A stretch of 64,000 nt of DNA. It comes from Cranoglanis bouderius (taxonomy: Eukaryota; Chordata; Actinopteri; Siluriformes; Cranoglanididae). The stretch is from NCBI GenBank assembly GCA_023630585.1, contig CM042536.1, forward strand, positions 29,243,964-29,307,963. The letters run 5' to 3'. Under the pieces are notes generated by a model. That model worked only from the letters and a program-made list of their open reading frames with translations. It was not told the DNA's origin and made no database searches. Of the stretch, positions 21,935-33,141 are shown one piece after another (positions within the stretch are counted from its first letter, which is position 1; every line of letters begins with the position of its first letter). Both the position numbers and the translations under genes were made by a program.

Positions 21935-23422
21935 CAGTGCCCTCCACCAATATTGGCACCCTTGGTAAATATAAGCAAAGAAGGCTGTGAAAAACTGTCT
22001 TTTTTTATCTTTTGTTCAAAAAATTCACAAAAAATACTCTACTCTCATTGATATCAAACAATTGCAAACAAAACACAGGTTTATCAAAAATAAATAAATA
22101 AATAAATAAATAAAACTTTGTTAAATATAGGTGTGCAACAATTATTGGCACCCTTTTAGTCAATACTTTGTGCTATATCCCTTTGCCAAGATAACAGCTC
22201 TGAGCCTTCTCCTATAATGCCTGGTGAGGTTGGAGAATACAAGGCAAGGGATCTGAGACCATTCCTCCATACAGAATCTCTCCAGATCCTTTCTATGGGT
22301 TTCAAGTCAGGGGACTGGGATGGCCATGGCAGGACCTTGATTTTGTGGTCAGTAAACCATTTTTGTGTTGATTTTTGTTTTGTTTTGGATCATTGTTCTG
22401 ATGGGAGTTCCAACCACGGCCCATTTTAAGCTTTCTGGCAGAGGCCATGATGCCATGTATCCTAACAAAATGTCCAGGTCCTCTGGCAGAAAAACAGCCC
22501 CAAAACATTAAAGATCCACCACCATATTTAAACGTGGGCATGAAGTACTTTTCCATATGGCTACCTCTCTGTGTGCACCAAAACCACCAAAAGCTCTATT
22601 TTAGTTACATCTGACCATAGAACCTGATCCCATTTGAAGTTCCAGTAGTGTCTGGCAAACTGAAGATGCTTGAGTTTGTTTTTGGATGAGAGTAGAGGCT
22701 TTTTTATTGAAACCCTTCCAAACAACTTGTGGTGCTGTAGGTGACTTTGGATTGTAGTTTTGGAGACTTTCTGACCCCAAGATGCAACTAACTTCTGCAA
22801 TTCTCCAGCTGTGATCCTTGGATATATTTTGGCCACTCGAACCATCCTCTTCACAGTGAGTTGAGACAATATAGACACACGTCCAATTCCAGGTTGATTC
22901 ATAACATTTCCAGTTGACTGGAACTTCCTAATTATTGCCCTGGTGGTGGAAATGAGCATTTTCAATGCTTGTGCTATTTTCTTATAGCCACTTCCCATTT
23001 TGTGAAGCTCAACAACCTTTTGCTGCACATCACAGCTATATTCCTTGGTCTTACCCATTGTTATGAATGACTAAGGGAATTTGGCTTATGTGTTACCTCA
23101 TATTTATATCCCTGTGAAACAGGAAGTCATGGCTGAACAATGTCCTGTTCCTAGTCACCCAGGTGTACTAAAAAAAAGTAAAATATCAATGAGAGTATAC
23201 TTCAAATATATTTTTCTCATATGAATTCATAGGGGTGCCAATAATTGTTGCACACCTATATTTAACACCTGTGTTGTGGTTGCAATTGTTTGATATCCAT
23301 GAGAGCAGAGTATTTTTGCGAATTTTTTAACAAAAGATCAAAAGGTTGAACAATAAAGACAAATTTTCACAGCCTTCTTTGCTCGTATTTACCAAGCGTG
23401 CCAATATTAGTGGAGGGCACTG
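21935..23422 (-). mobile_element. Tc1-like transposon, family 1, complete ends
   Basis: The ends are CAGTGCCCTCCACCAATATT and its near reverse complement, flanked by TA on both sides (21933-21934, 23423-23424). Long terminal inverted repeats extend inward. The interior carries a decayed transposase on the minus strand. An AAAT repeat lies at about 22088-22112. A related copy lies at 37598-38715. Confidence 0.93.
22157..23058 (-). pseudogene. Tc1 transposase, decayed (family 1)
   Basis: It starts MGKTKEYSCDVQQKVVELHK at 23058, the usual Tc1 N-terminal helix-turn-helix. It stays open through the second DNA-binding helix set (RGRVSILSQ-like GIGRVSILSQ) and the first catalytic region (SDVTKIEL keeps the aspartate) to 22561. 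After a frame change, MEKYFMPTFKYGGGSLMFWG resumes at 22556. The part around the second Asp (normally QDN) reads as altered sequence and the segment with the third catalytic residue (NPIENLWG-like) is damaged and partly deleted. It is inactive. Confidence 0.88.
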
Positions 23423-23818
23423 TAGGGAAGCCACATGTGTAGAAAGCTCCAGATGAAGAAACAGGAGGAACAGAGTAGGAGTAGAGCATCAGGCTGAATC
23501 CCGCAAGTCCACAGGCAGGAAACACAGCAGTAGAAGAAGAAGTGAAGCAGAATCTGGCACTGGCATAACATCAGACAGCAGGGGTGCCCATACAGCTTGA
23601 CAAAAAGTAAAATACACTCTTAGAAAAAAATGTTTCATCTAGCACTATAAAGGGTGTAGAACATAGGGCTTCCCATTCAGAGAATCCGAAGAAACCTTGG
23701 TGAACCTTTTTTTTTTGCAAGACATTTGAAGCTTTTGATGATGTATATTCACCACAGTGCAACATAATTGTAATCTGTTATCACGATATACTGTAAGTAT
23801 TTTAATAAAGTCTATTGC

Positions 23819-24085
23819 TTACAGTATTAATGAAACAATCACATACAGACATTTCCTCAGCTGGTGTTTTAATGATGATGGTGGACAACACTCCAAAATC
23901 TTCCACAGGTGTTCAATTTGGTTGGGATCTAGTGAGTGTGAAGGCCATAACATATGATTCAGTAAGCCGTCATGCCCTGTGGATGGGGACGGTGTCATCC
24001 TGGAAGAGACCACTCCCATCAGGATAGAAATGTTTTATCATAGGTTAAAGGTAATCAGTCAGAAGAACTTTGTATTGATTTGTAG
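23819..24085 (-). pseudogene. mariner/Tc1-like transposase C-terminal relic
   Basis: The minus strand encodes LNHMLWPSHSLDPNQIEHLW, a decayed WPSQSPDLNPIEHLW block with the third catalytic acid. It is preceded by fragments of the YPDGSG-LFQDD block on the same strand. Stops and small indels separate the pieces. No ends are visible. Confidence 0.75.
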
Positions 24086-25149
24086 TTTTTTCCTTGTTGC
24101 TCATATGTAGCCTTTATTCTGGTGAACAAACACTTCATATCCACAATATTGATGATCCATCACAATACAACTGGTACTAGAGGACTAAATACACTTTTAG
24201 AAAAAAAGCATCCTTCTATCCATCTAGCATCCTAAAATATTCTTCAGTTTGTCCTTCTGGGGAACCCAGAGGGTTTCCTTTCAGACAAGTTTCCAAGCAG
24301 AACTAAGCTACAGTACATCCATCCAAAGAACCCTTGAGGAGCCTTAGATTGCAGATTGTAGTGCTAAAATGTTTCAGTCTTTTTTTTTAATCTGATGTAG
24401 TATTTGGATTAATTTCACTAAGGTTTTAAACATTGTGGTCATTCCAATGCAAATTTTGCAACATACTGTATTTAAATACATTTTTGGTGATTAAACAATA
24501 TATTTAGGTAGACATTATGTGTCTGTCAAAGCTGTGACCATTTCAGAACCATGCATTGCTTGCTAACTGAGATTAATTACAAGCTGCTAACTGAGATGAA
24601 TTACTCTGCCAAGAACATTGTCACTATGTGACTCTGGTAATTACGGATCCTATGAAACCATTAATGGCTTCTAGATTACTTCAATATGTTCCTCTTAAAT
24701 GATGGATTTGTCTTTAAAAGGTAGAGATGTTTCTATTATTATTTATTTTAAAAAGGTATGGTACATACTGTATAGGCATATTAGAAATGCCACAGAGTCA
24801 CTCTATGCCTTTTATAATCTACATTAAAATGTTCCATTTCTGGAATTTCACCAGTTATGAATTGGCATGTTCTAAAAGACAATAGCTATTTTTTAAAATC
24901 TGTTTTTAGAAGTCATGGGGATGACTGGTGTATCATGCTAACCTCTGGAGCAGTTCTTGGTTTAAGTCTATGCTCAAAGGCAAACATGTTACAGAATATT
25001 GAAAGTTTTTCCAAGTGTGGAGGTACCAGAGGTACAGCACTAAATCTGGGTCATGCCCTGTCAGATTCTTGTTCCCAAATAACTTCATATTAGACGGTCT
25101 GGTGTGGTTCAAAAGGAATCAAAGTAATTAGAAACTAGTTGTTCTACCT

Positions 25150-25395
25150 CATTTTGGTGTATTTTGCTGCATCGCAGCTCCAGGGTGCCCGGTGTGGAGC
25201 TCAACATGTTCTCCCCATGTCCATGTGGGTTTCCTGTAGGTTTTCATAAACCTCTCAAAAGACGCTGGTACATGGATTGGCTACTCGTCCCATCCCGAGT
25301 ACATTCCCACATCAGGCACTGTGTTCCCAGGATACGCTCTGGATCTACCCTGACCAGGATAAAACAGTTATTGAAGATGAATGAATGAATGAATG
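25150..25395 (+). mobile_element. SINE-like repeat ending in GAAT microsatellite
   Basis: It contains CGCAGCTCCAGGGTGCCCGG, GTGTGGAG, CCATGTGGGTTTCCT and GGATACGCTCTGGATC, the conserved pieces of a tRNA-derived SINE body that recurs at 25945, 30455, 37160 and (reverse) 44725. It ends in a (GAAT)n tail at about 25378-25412. Confidence 0.7.
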
Positions 25396-25944
25396 AATGA
25401 ATGAATGAATGAACGAACGATTGGAGCTCCTTAAGGAGGCATTTGGAACCAGTTGTGTCTTTTAGAGTGGAGATAAGCCCTCAAAGGTCACCCTAAAATA
25501 TTTTTATGGATCACGGATAGGTCGGTCAACACATTACCTCACAATAGTGCTCCTTATCTCATCACTACCAGCATGTGTGCTAACCTGATGGGCTACTCTT
25601 CTTGAAGGGAACATTTTTGATTGAGCGATGAAAGTGCATTAATGAAAAAAAAGTCTCATTATGAGTCATAATTATATACCCCCTTTTGATCTGAGCATCT
25701 GGAATATTTACACCGTTAGTTCAACCTATGTGTGTAATTCTTTTTTTTTCTCTCTCTGCTTTTTGACAGTGATAAAAATAAGTCATAGCACATTGTCAAT
25801 ATACAGTATAATCAATGTTCCTGACTGGTGTCACAGTGTCACAGTACATGGATTTGAATGCAAATGCATGTCATAGTTTGGTGACAAAACCATGGCAGAC
25901 AAACCAACATGGCTAAGAAATAATCACAAATAAATAAGCAGGCA

Positions 25945-26190
25945 GGGAAACATGGTGGCACAGCAGGTGTTGTCACTGCCGCACAGCTCCGGGGTCCCTG
26001 GTTTAATCCTCAGGTTTCTGTCTGTGTGGAGTTTCGAATGTTCTACCCATGCCCATGTGGGTTTCCTCTGGTTTACTCCCACCATCCCAAAATAAGCATG
26101 AGTAAGTCTGTGAATGTGTGTGTATGGTGCTCTACAATTGACTGGCATTATATCCAGAGTGAATTCCCTTCTTGTGCCCAGGGTTTATGC
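25945..26190 (+). mobile_element. tRNA-derived SINE, full head
   Basis: It starts GGTGGCACAGCAGGTGTTGT (A-box-like), has a degenerate B box in CCCTGGTTTAATCC, then the shared body (CTGTGTGGAGTTTCGAATGT, CCATGTGGGTTTCCTCTGGT). Confidence 0.75.
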
Positions 26191-26278
26191 GCATTACACT
26201 AAGAAGCAAAACAGGGGTTACTCCAGGACCAGGGTTGGGAACTTGTGCTGTATACTATAGGAATATAATATAAAAATA

Positions 26279-27532
26279 CAGGTGCATCTCAATAAATTAG
26301 AATGTCGTAGAAAAGTTCATTTATTTCAGTTGTCTTTGGTTCTTTTCATTGTGATGATTTTGGCTCACATTTAACAAAAACCCACCAATTCACTATCTCA
26401 ACAGATTAGAATACTTCATAAGACCAATAAAAAAACATTTTTAGTGAATTGTTGGCCTTCTGGAAAGTATGTTCATTTACTGTACATGTACTCAATACTT
26501 GGTAGGGGCTCCTTTTGCTTTAATTACTGCTTCAATTCGGCGTGGCATGGAGGTGATCAGTTTGTGGCACTGCTGAGGTGGTATGGAAGCCCAGGTTTCT
26601 TTGACAGTGGCCTTCAGCTCATCTGCATTTTTTGGTCTCTTGTTTCTCATTTTCCTCTTGACAATACCCCATAGATTCTCTATGGGGTTCAGGTGTGGTG
26701 AGTTTGCTGGCCAGTCAAGCACACCAACACCATGGTCATTTAACCAACTTTTGGTGCTTTTGGCAGAGTGGGCAGGTGCCAAATCTGGCTGGAAAATGAA
26801 ATCAGCATCTTCAAAAAGCTGGTCAGCAGAAGGAAGCATGAAGTGCTCCAAAATTTCTTGGTAAATGGGTTCAGTGACTTTGGTTTTCAAAAAACACAGT
26901 TCAGTTCTTCTTCTCCTTAGCCCAGGTAAGACGCCTCTGACGTTGTCTGTGGTTCAGGAGTGGCTTAACAAGAGGAATACGACAACTGTAGCCAAATTCC
27001 TTGACACGTCTGTGTGTGGTGGCTCTTGATGCCTTGACCCCAGCCTCAGTCCATTCCTTGTGACGTTCACTCAAATTCTTGAATCGATTTTGCTTGACAA
27101 TCCTCAAAAGGCTGCGGTTCTCTCGGTTGGTTGCGCATCTTTTTCTTCCACACTTTTTCCTTCCACTCAACTTTCTGTTAACATGCTTGGATACAGCACT
27201 CTGTGAACAGCCAGCTTCTTTGGCAATGAATGTTTGTGGCTTACCTAGTGAACCAAACTGAGAGACCATTTTGAAGGCTCAGGAAACCTTTGCAGGTGTT
27301 TTGAGTTGATTAGCTGATTGGCATGTCACCATATTCTAATTTGTTGAGATAGTGAATTGGTGGGTTTTTGTTAAATGTAAACCAAAATCATCACAATTAA
27401 AAGAACCAAAGACTTAAACTACTTCAGTCTGTGTGCATTGAATTTATTTAATACACGAGTTTCACAATTTGAGTTGATTTACTGAAATAAATGAACTTTT
27501 CCACGACATTCTAATTTATTGAGATGCACCTG
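26279..27532 (-). mobile_element. Tc1-like transposon, family 2, internally deleted
   Basis: The ends are CAGGTGCATCTCAATAAATT and its reverse complement, flanked by TA (26277-26278 and 27533-27534). It is the same family as 53243-54735 but 239 bases shorter. The deletion lies inside the transposase gene. Confidence 0.95.
26492..27269 (-). pseudogene. Tc1 transposase, family 2, internal deletion
   Basis: The N-terminal part (MVSQFGSLGKPQTFIAKEAG onward, 27269-26901) includes both helix-turn-helix segments and ends at WAKEKKN. The C-terminal part (26890-26492) restarts after the first catalytic block and runs to TKY. The missing segment, compared with the sister copy, contains the first catalytic aspartate. 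The second block reads QPDLAP instead of QQDLAP; the NPIENLWG block with the third acid is intact. It cannot catalyse transposition. Confidence 0.92.
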
Positions 27533-28049
27533 TATAAGGAGAGATTGTTGGTGGGGGTGGGAGCAAAGAGTTGTTGTTTTTTTTGCAAAACTTTGGAAAT
27601 GCCACTGTGTTTTTCTCACGCTTCACAGAGTGTGTTTACTTCAAATGTCCCTGCTGTTACGACTCTCGGAGCATAAAGATAAATGAGCATTTTCAAAAGA
27701 CTATTATAATTACCTAGTGCACCTTATCAGACATGTCAGGCTTTGACCTTTCAAAACAGCCTGGCCATAGATAATAACTCTGACTGAGACGAGGAAGACT
27801 TCACCAAGCTCAAATATCAGCATGTTACTGCTCTGATATTGTCACACTGACATGCCTGGCATATCAGGACATGCTTTAGTAGACCAAGACACTGTTTGGA
27901 TTTTCACATGCTCATGTTACAAAGGACAAGTCATACACTGTGCTGTTTTTATACACAGACAACTTCAGACTGGAAGGCAATTTACTCAACTAATTTAAAG
28001 GAAAATAATAATGGTTTCTCAAAATATATAGCTCTCCATAAACACTTGT

Positions 28050-28377
28050 TGTCCCACGAATGGGACAACATTCCTCTCCCAAATCTCCAGCAACTCATCT
28101 CCTCAGTTCCCAGACGTATACAGACTGTTGTTAAAAGAAGAGGGGATGCTACACAGTGGTAAACATGGCCCTGTCCCAACTTTTTTGAGACGTGTTACTG
28201 CCATCAAATTCAAAATTACCTTATTTTTTACCTTATACATTTCCTCAGTTTAAACATTTGATATGTTTTCTATGTTCTATTGTGAATAACATGGGTTTAT
28301 GAGATTTGCAAATCATTGCATGCTGTTTTTATTTACATTTCACACAGCGTCCCAACTTTTTTGGAATTGGGGTTGCA
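28050..28377 (+). pseudogene. Tc1-like fragment, family 3, 3' end
   Basis: The + strand encodes LQQLISSVPRRIQTVVKRRG and DATQW with a stop, the C-terminus of a Tc1 transposase. GTCCCAACTTTTTT and a terminal GGAATTGGGGTTG follow. The 5' part is missing. A related internally deleted copy lies at 56971-57680 on the opposite strand. Confidence 0.8.
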
Positions 28378-28454
28378 TATATCTCTATCTATTTACAGTA
28401 TATCTCTATATACTTTTTGCACCTTCATGGTAATTTAAAATGGTTGCATATTAG

Positions 28455-28600
28455 AATGAGCACATTTCTCTCATATAAACCTGTGATTTGCCTACTGTCA
28501 GAGCTGCTGTTATAGAAATTTAATCAACACCATCTAACCAATCAGAATCAAGCATTCAACAGCACTAAAGGATTTTTTTCCCCGAATTGTTTTGCTTTAT
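28455..28600 (-). repeat. dispersed repeat R, fragment
   Basis: The reverse complement shows the CTGATTGGTTAGATGGTGTT block and the CAGCTCTGACAGTAG block shared with 36055-36480, 47790-48245 and 61770-62325. Confidence 0.65.
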
Positions 28601-29522
28601 TTGTTATCAGTTATTAGTAATTTTGTTGCCTTTGTCTATGCCCTATAGATAATTCTGTTGTTCTGTATCTTAATTTAAAAGCAGTTATTCTTATGAAAAC
28701 ATATCACAAAACATTGTGATATTTTAATACAGCATGAAACATGTAGAAAATAATTTTTATTAAGAAGACATTTTTTTTTTAGTAAATACCTTAACAGAAG
28801 TTTTAAAATTGTAATAAAAGGCATGTGTGCTGTAGCTGATAAGATAATTCTGGTCACATTTCAACAGTTCAGAGCTAAATGAGCTGAAAACATAATTGGT
28901 CTGTGAGTCCAGTAGCTCCTTAGCAGCTTCTCAGAAGACATGATCCCCTATTCTGGGAAATTCTGGGAAGAGAATTTCGTCAAAGTTTGCCATTGGCAAA
29001 TACAATCCCCCTACAGAAATATATGATTTTTTCTTGAAACCTTTTTTTTTCTCTTGTGATTTCTGTTTAATTAAGCACATCAGTACTGTACATCAACTGT
29101 AAATGGTTTATTGTGTAAGCACTTATAGTTTCAGCATACGTAATGCAGAGATGATGCCTGCGAGGGCTGCCTGGTTTTATATTGGCTGTTACGCATGAGT
29201 GTTCCAGTACTGCAGATGGCAGTGTTAAGATTTTCCAACAATTTCCACATTTACAGGAGGAACGTTGCCGCTTCCTCAAAGTCAAATTCCCTCTGGAATG
29301 AACAGTCACAGGCTTGGTCAAGTAGGACGTTCATCCAACTGCCAGTGAGTGAAACCCCCTCTAAGTAGCAGTCACTACACATACACAAGAGACTCACAAC
29401 ATAAGCAGCAAGTGACTTGAGCAACTTGTCTCTTGCTTGTTTGAACACATGTGCATGTGTGTGTATATGTGAGAGATCCATGTAGCCTTAACTAAGAGTA
29501 CTGAAGATTACAATTACTGAAT

Positions 29523-29565
29523 CTGAATGAATGAATGAATGAAAGAATGTATTATTATTATTATT

Positions 29566-29612
<47 letters not shown>

Positions 29613-29622
29613 TAATAATAAT
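29523..29622. repeat. GAAT then ATT/AAT microsatellite
   Basis: Short GAAT repeats, then about 7 ATT units followed by about 17 AAT units, forming a partly self-complementary tract. Confidence 0.9.
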
Positions 29623-30454
29623 ACTCTTCTCTCTCACACTCAAACCAATTTTACAATTCAAGAAATCATAGCTAAAAGGTGAAACATACGGAGAGAAACT
29701 ATCTTGGCCGAGGAGGCAGCAATAAGATGCATGATTACTATTATGATGCACTATACATTTTCATCACTCTCTGGGAAAGTGTGATACTGCCTGATATGAT
29801 AAATAAATAAAACCCATCACTGCTGTCTGTCTGCTCTGCTGCTTTGAAAGTCATTTCATCGAGTAAAGGTGTGTATAGAGCAGTAAATATGGGCCATTGC
29901 CATGGCTACACAGTGCAGGGTTAATGGATCAGTCCAGCTTCTGTGCTCATGGTTAAACATACAAACACACTGCTAGAAGCAGAAAACAAAAGAAACTGTT
30001 GCATGTCACACATAAAACAGCTCATAGTTGCAAGATTGAGGCAGAACGTCCATCGGTGAATGCTGCATCCTCGACTTTTTGTTTATCGTTTCTTGTCTTT
30101 AGTCTCTACCACTAAACTTAGAGCCTGTGGGCTGCTGAATTTATATGGTTCAGGATACAGTAAAACAGAATTAACCACAGATGATTTGTTTTGGTTAGAC
30201 CAAAAAAATAATCAAAAACCTATCTTGCAAGTCAGTATGCACACAACGAGCACTGGGTTTAATATGAGTTGAGAGAATGTTACTCAATTGTTCATATCCA
30301 TAGTACAACAGCTTCATTCCGTGCTTGAGTGTGTGTGTGTGTGTGTGATAAGACTGAGAGAGTGCAAGAAAACTGAAAACTGACTGCTGGCAAGTTTAGA
30401 AAAGTGGCTGAAATGTTCTTTGACTGCTGATGGAAATTTGAAAAGAATTTGTGA

Positions 30455-30655
30455 AGGATTTTGGTGGCGCAGCAGGCATTGTTATTGCCTCACAGCTCCA
30501 GGGTTCAATCTTCAGCTCCATTTACTGCCAGTCCTCACCCTGTCCCATCCAAGGTGTATTTCTCTCTCAGACCCAGTGTTCAAAGGATAGGCTCTGGATC
30601 CACTGCAACAATGACCTGGATTATGCGGCTACTGAAGATTAAGGGATGAATAAAT
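30455..30655 (+). mobile_element. tRNA-derived SINE
   Basis: It begins TTTTGGTGGCGCAGCAGGCA (A-box-like), has GGGTTCAATC (B box), and contains GGATAGGCTCTGGATCCACT, matching the body of the other SINE copies. It ends near GAATAAATAA. Confidence 0.75.
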
Positions 30656-32144
30656 AATTGATGTGTGTGCACCATTATAAATGTAAAATTCATGTTGCAA
30701 GACAGTTGGCTATCAGATCTATGTCTTAAAGGGGTCATATCATGCTATATTAAAAGTTCATTATTTTGTTTATTGGGTGTAATAGAATAGGTTAACATGC
30801 TTTAATGTTCTAAAAACACATTATTTTTCACATACTGCACATTATTGCAGTACCTCTATTCCCAGTCTGTCTGAAACGCTTTGATTAAGTTCCTGTTTCT
30901 CCAAAGCCCCTCCTTCTGAAAAGCTGATCCATTGCGTTGTGATTGGCCAAAAACCAAAGTGTGTGTGTCGGAACTGTAACGCCCCTTACCATAATCGTGA
31001 GCTTCTAAAGTCAGATTCTGAAAATGCGGATGATCAAGCAGATCAATCAGAACCAACTTTGCAAGCACGACTTGAGCACAATGTTTCACAGTGGTAAGTT
31101 TTTATTTTGTAACTCTCTTACCTTTCAGTTATGATTTTATAACAGTTTAATTTGTCTTCTTCACTGTAACAACTTTATGTCCTGAAGTGACAACATAAAA
31201 TACAGTTTTAAAAAATGTAATTAATTTAAAAATTATGGCAGCATTATGCTGATATTTCAAATTGTGCCTTAGACGTTTGCAGAAGTAATATCTGGACTTC
31301 GATCGAGGCGTTTTAGGCAGGCCTGGAGCAGTGTTCTCTGTTAGATAGAATAAATCCCTTTGTGGGAGACTATGAGCGTTGTAACTTTACAGGTCTTATA
31401 CATGCACAAACAGATACATTTGGGGAAACGACTTGAAGCATTCGTTGTGTTCAGCTATTTCAATTGCTTTTGTTTGATTTGTTCATTGCAAACAGCTGAA
31501 AGACTGTACATTTTGACAATAAACCTGATTTGCAATGGGGGTTGAATAATTTTGATTGCAACTGTAAGATATTCCTTAGGGGTGTCACTGTAACATGTGG
31601 TTCATGAAGGCAAGATACAATTGCATGAACTCAGCGTGGTATTTAATTATGGTCAGTCCAATAATCATCGTCAAAAGTCCAGGCTGACAACATTAAATGA
31701 GGGGAATCCATGATCATAAGTGAAAACATGAGCATGGGTCAAAAAAGGGAGCAAACAAGGAACTAAGGATCAGACTTAAGTTACTTAAGTAAAAATTCTC
31801 AATGAGACTACATGGTATATAAAGACAAACTAATCAAGAGCTTAACACAGAACAGTTGGACACAATCGGCAAACACACCAATGACAGGACAGGGGCGGAA
31901 AAAAGAATAGAATAGAAACAAAACCACATGGTTATGTAAACAGAAGCACACAATGTAAACCCAAAACAAAACATTAGTTTTGTTTTGAAATTTGATTACT
32001 TGTTAGGACAAAGACACTCCTACATCTTTCCTTTTTCTACTATTGTGCAGGCTTGAAAAGTATTGAAAAATCTTAATTATTGTGTGTAGAAGTTTATTTT
32101 ATACAAACATTTTCTCCCACTATATACAGTGGGGGCACTATATA

Positions 32145-33139
32145 CAGTGGGGGAAAAAAGTATTTGATCCCCTGCTGATTTTGTACGTTTGCCCACTGAC
32201 AAAGAAATGTCTATAATTTTAATGGTAGGTGTATTTTAACAGTGAGAGACAGAATAACAACAAAAAAAATCCAGAAAAACGCATTTCAAAAAAGTTATAA
32301 ATTGATTTGCATTTTAATGAGGGAAATAAATATTTGACCCCTTCGACTTAGTACTTGGTGGCAAAACCCTTGTTGGCAATAACAGAGGTCAGACGTTTCT
32401 TATAGTTGGCCACCAGGTTTGCACACATCTCAGGAGGGATTTTGTGCCACTGAGCAGGGGGACCTTGCGGGCGCTGCAGGATTTCAGTCATTCACGGTGT
32501 AGTGTGTTACCAATTGTTTTCTTGGTGACTATGGTCCCAGCTGCCTTGAGATCATTAATAAGATCCTCCTGTGTAGTTCTGGACTGATTCCACACCGTTC
32601 TCATGATCATTGAAACTCCACGAGGTGAGATCTTTCATGGAGCCCCAGACCGAGGGAGAATGACAGTTTCTTCCATTTGTGAATAATCGCACCAACTGTT
32701 GTCACCTTCTCACCAAGCTGCTTGGCGATGGTCTTGTAGCCCATTCCAGCCTTGTGCAGATCTACAATCTTGTCCCTGACATCCTTGGACAGCTCTTTGG
32801 TCTTGGCCATGGTGGAGAGTTTGGAATCTGATTGATTGATTGCTTCTGTGGACAGGTGTCTTTTTACAGGTAACAAACTGAGATTAGGAGCACTTGTGTA
32901 AAAGACACCTGGGAGCCAGAAATCTTGCTGATTGATAGGGGATCAAATACTTATTTTCCTCATTAAAATGCAAATCAATTTATAACTTTTTTGAAATGCG
33001 TTTTTCTGGATTTTTTTGTTGTTATTCTGTCTCTCACTGTTAAAATACACCTACCATTAAAATTATAGACTGATCATTTCTTTGTCAGTGGACAAACGTA
33101 CAAAATCTGCAGGGGATCAAATACTTTTTTCCCCCACTG
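32145..33139 (-). mobile_element. Tc1-like transposon, family 4, internally deleted (995 bp)
   Basis: The ends are CAGTGGGGGAAAAAAGTATT and its reverse complement, with TA on both sides (32143-32144 and 33140-33141). The inverted repeats are long, about 190 bases. The first 16 bases of the left flank repeat the TATATACAGTGGGGG end, so a second partial end lies at 32121-32135. Confidence 0.92.
32345..32810 (-). pseudogene. Tc1 transposase remnant, family 4
   Basis: The minus-strand frame MAKTKELSKDVRDKIVDLHK starts near 32810 and keeps the first helix-turn-helix (GYKTIAKQLG). It then breaks, with a frame change, into fragments resembling the second DNA-binding region. Near the far end a piece matching the terminal ANYKKRLTSVIANKG-type sequence remains. 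The whole catalytic DDE core is missing. Confidence 0.85.
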
Positions 33140-33141
33140 TA

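Larger units (their letters stand above)
23425..26276. other. intergenic, relic transposons and SINEs
   Basis: No host gene is seen. It holds a mariner-like transposase relic (about 23819-24085), two short pieces starting CACTCTTAGAAAAAA or a close variant (about 23612-23725 and 24190-24350, probable MITE ends), and two SINE-like copies listed separately. 24360-25150 shows nothing I recognise. Confidence 0.5.
27535..32143. other. intergenic, repeats only
   Basis: No host gene is seen. It holds a Tc1 fragment (28050-28377), a fragment of dispersed repeat R (28455-28600), a trinucleotide tract (29523-29622), a SINE (30455-30655), and a probable MITE stretch starting AGGGGTCATATCATG near 30729. 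A right end of another MITE (GGGGTTGAATAATTTTGATT then GCAACTGTA) is near 31539-31567. Confidence 0.5.
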
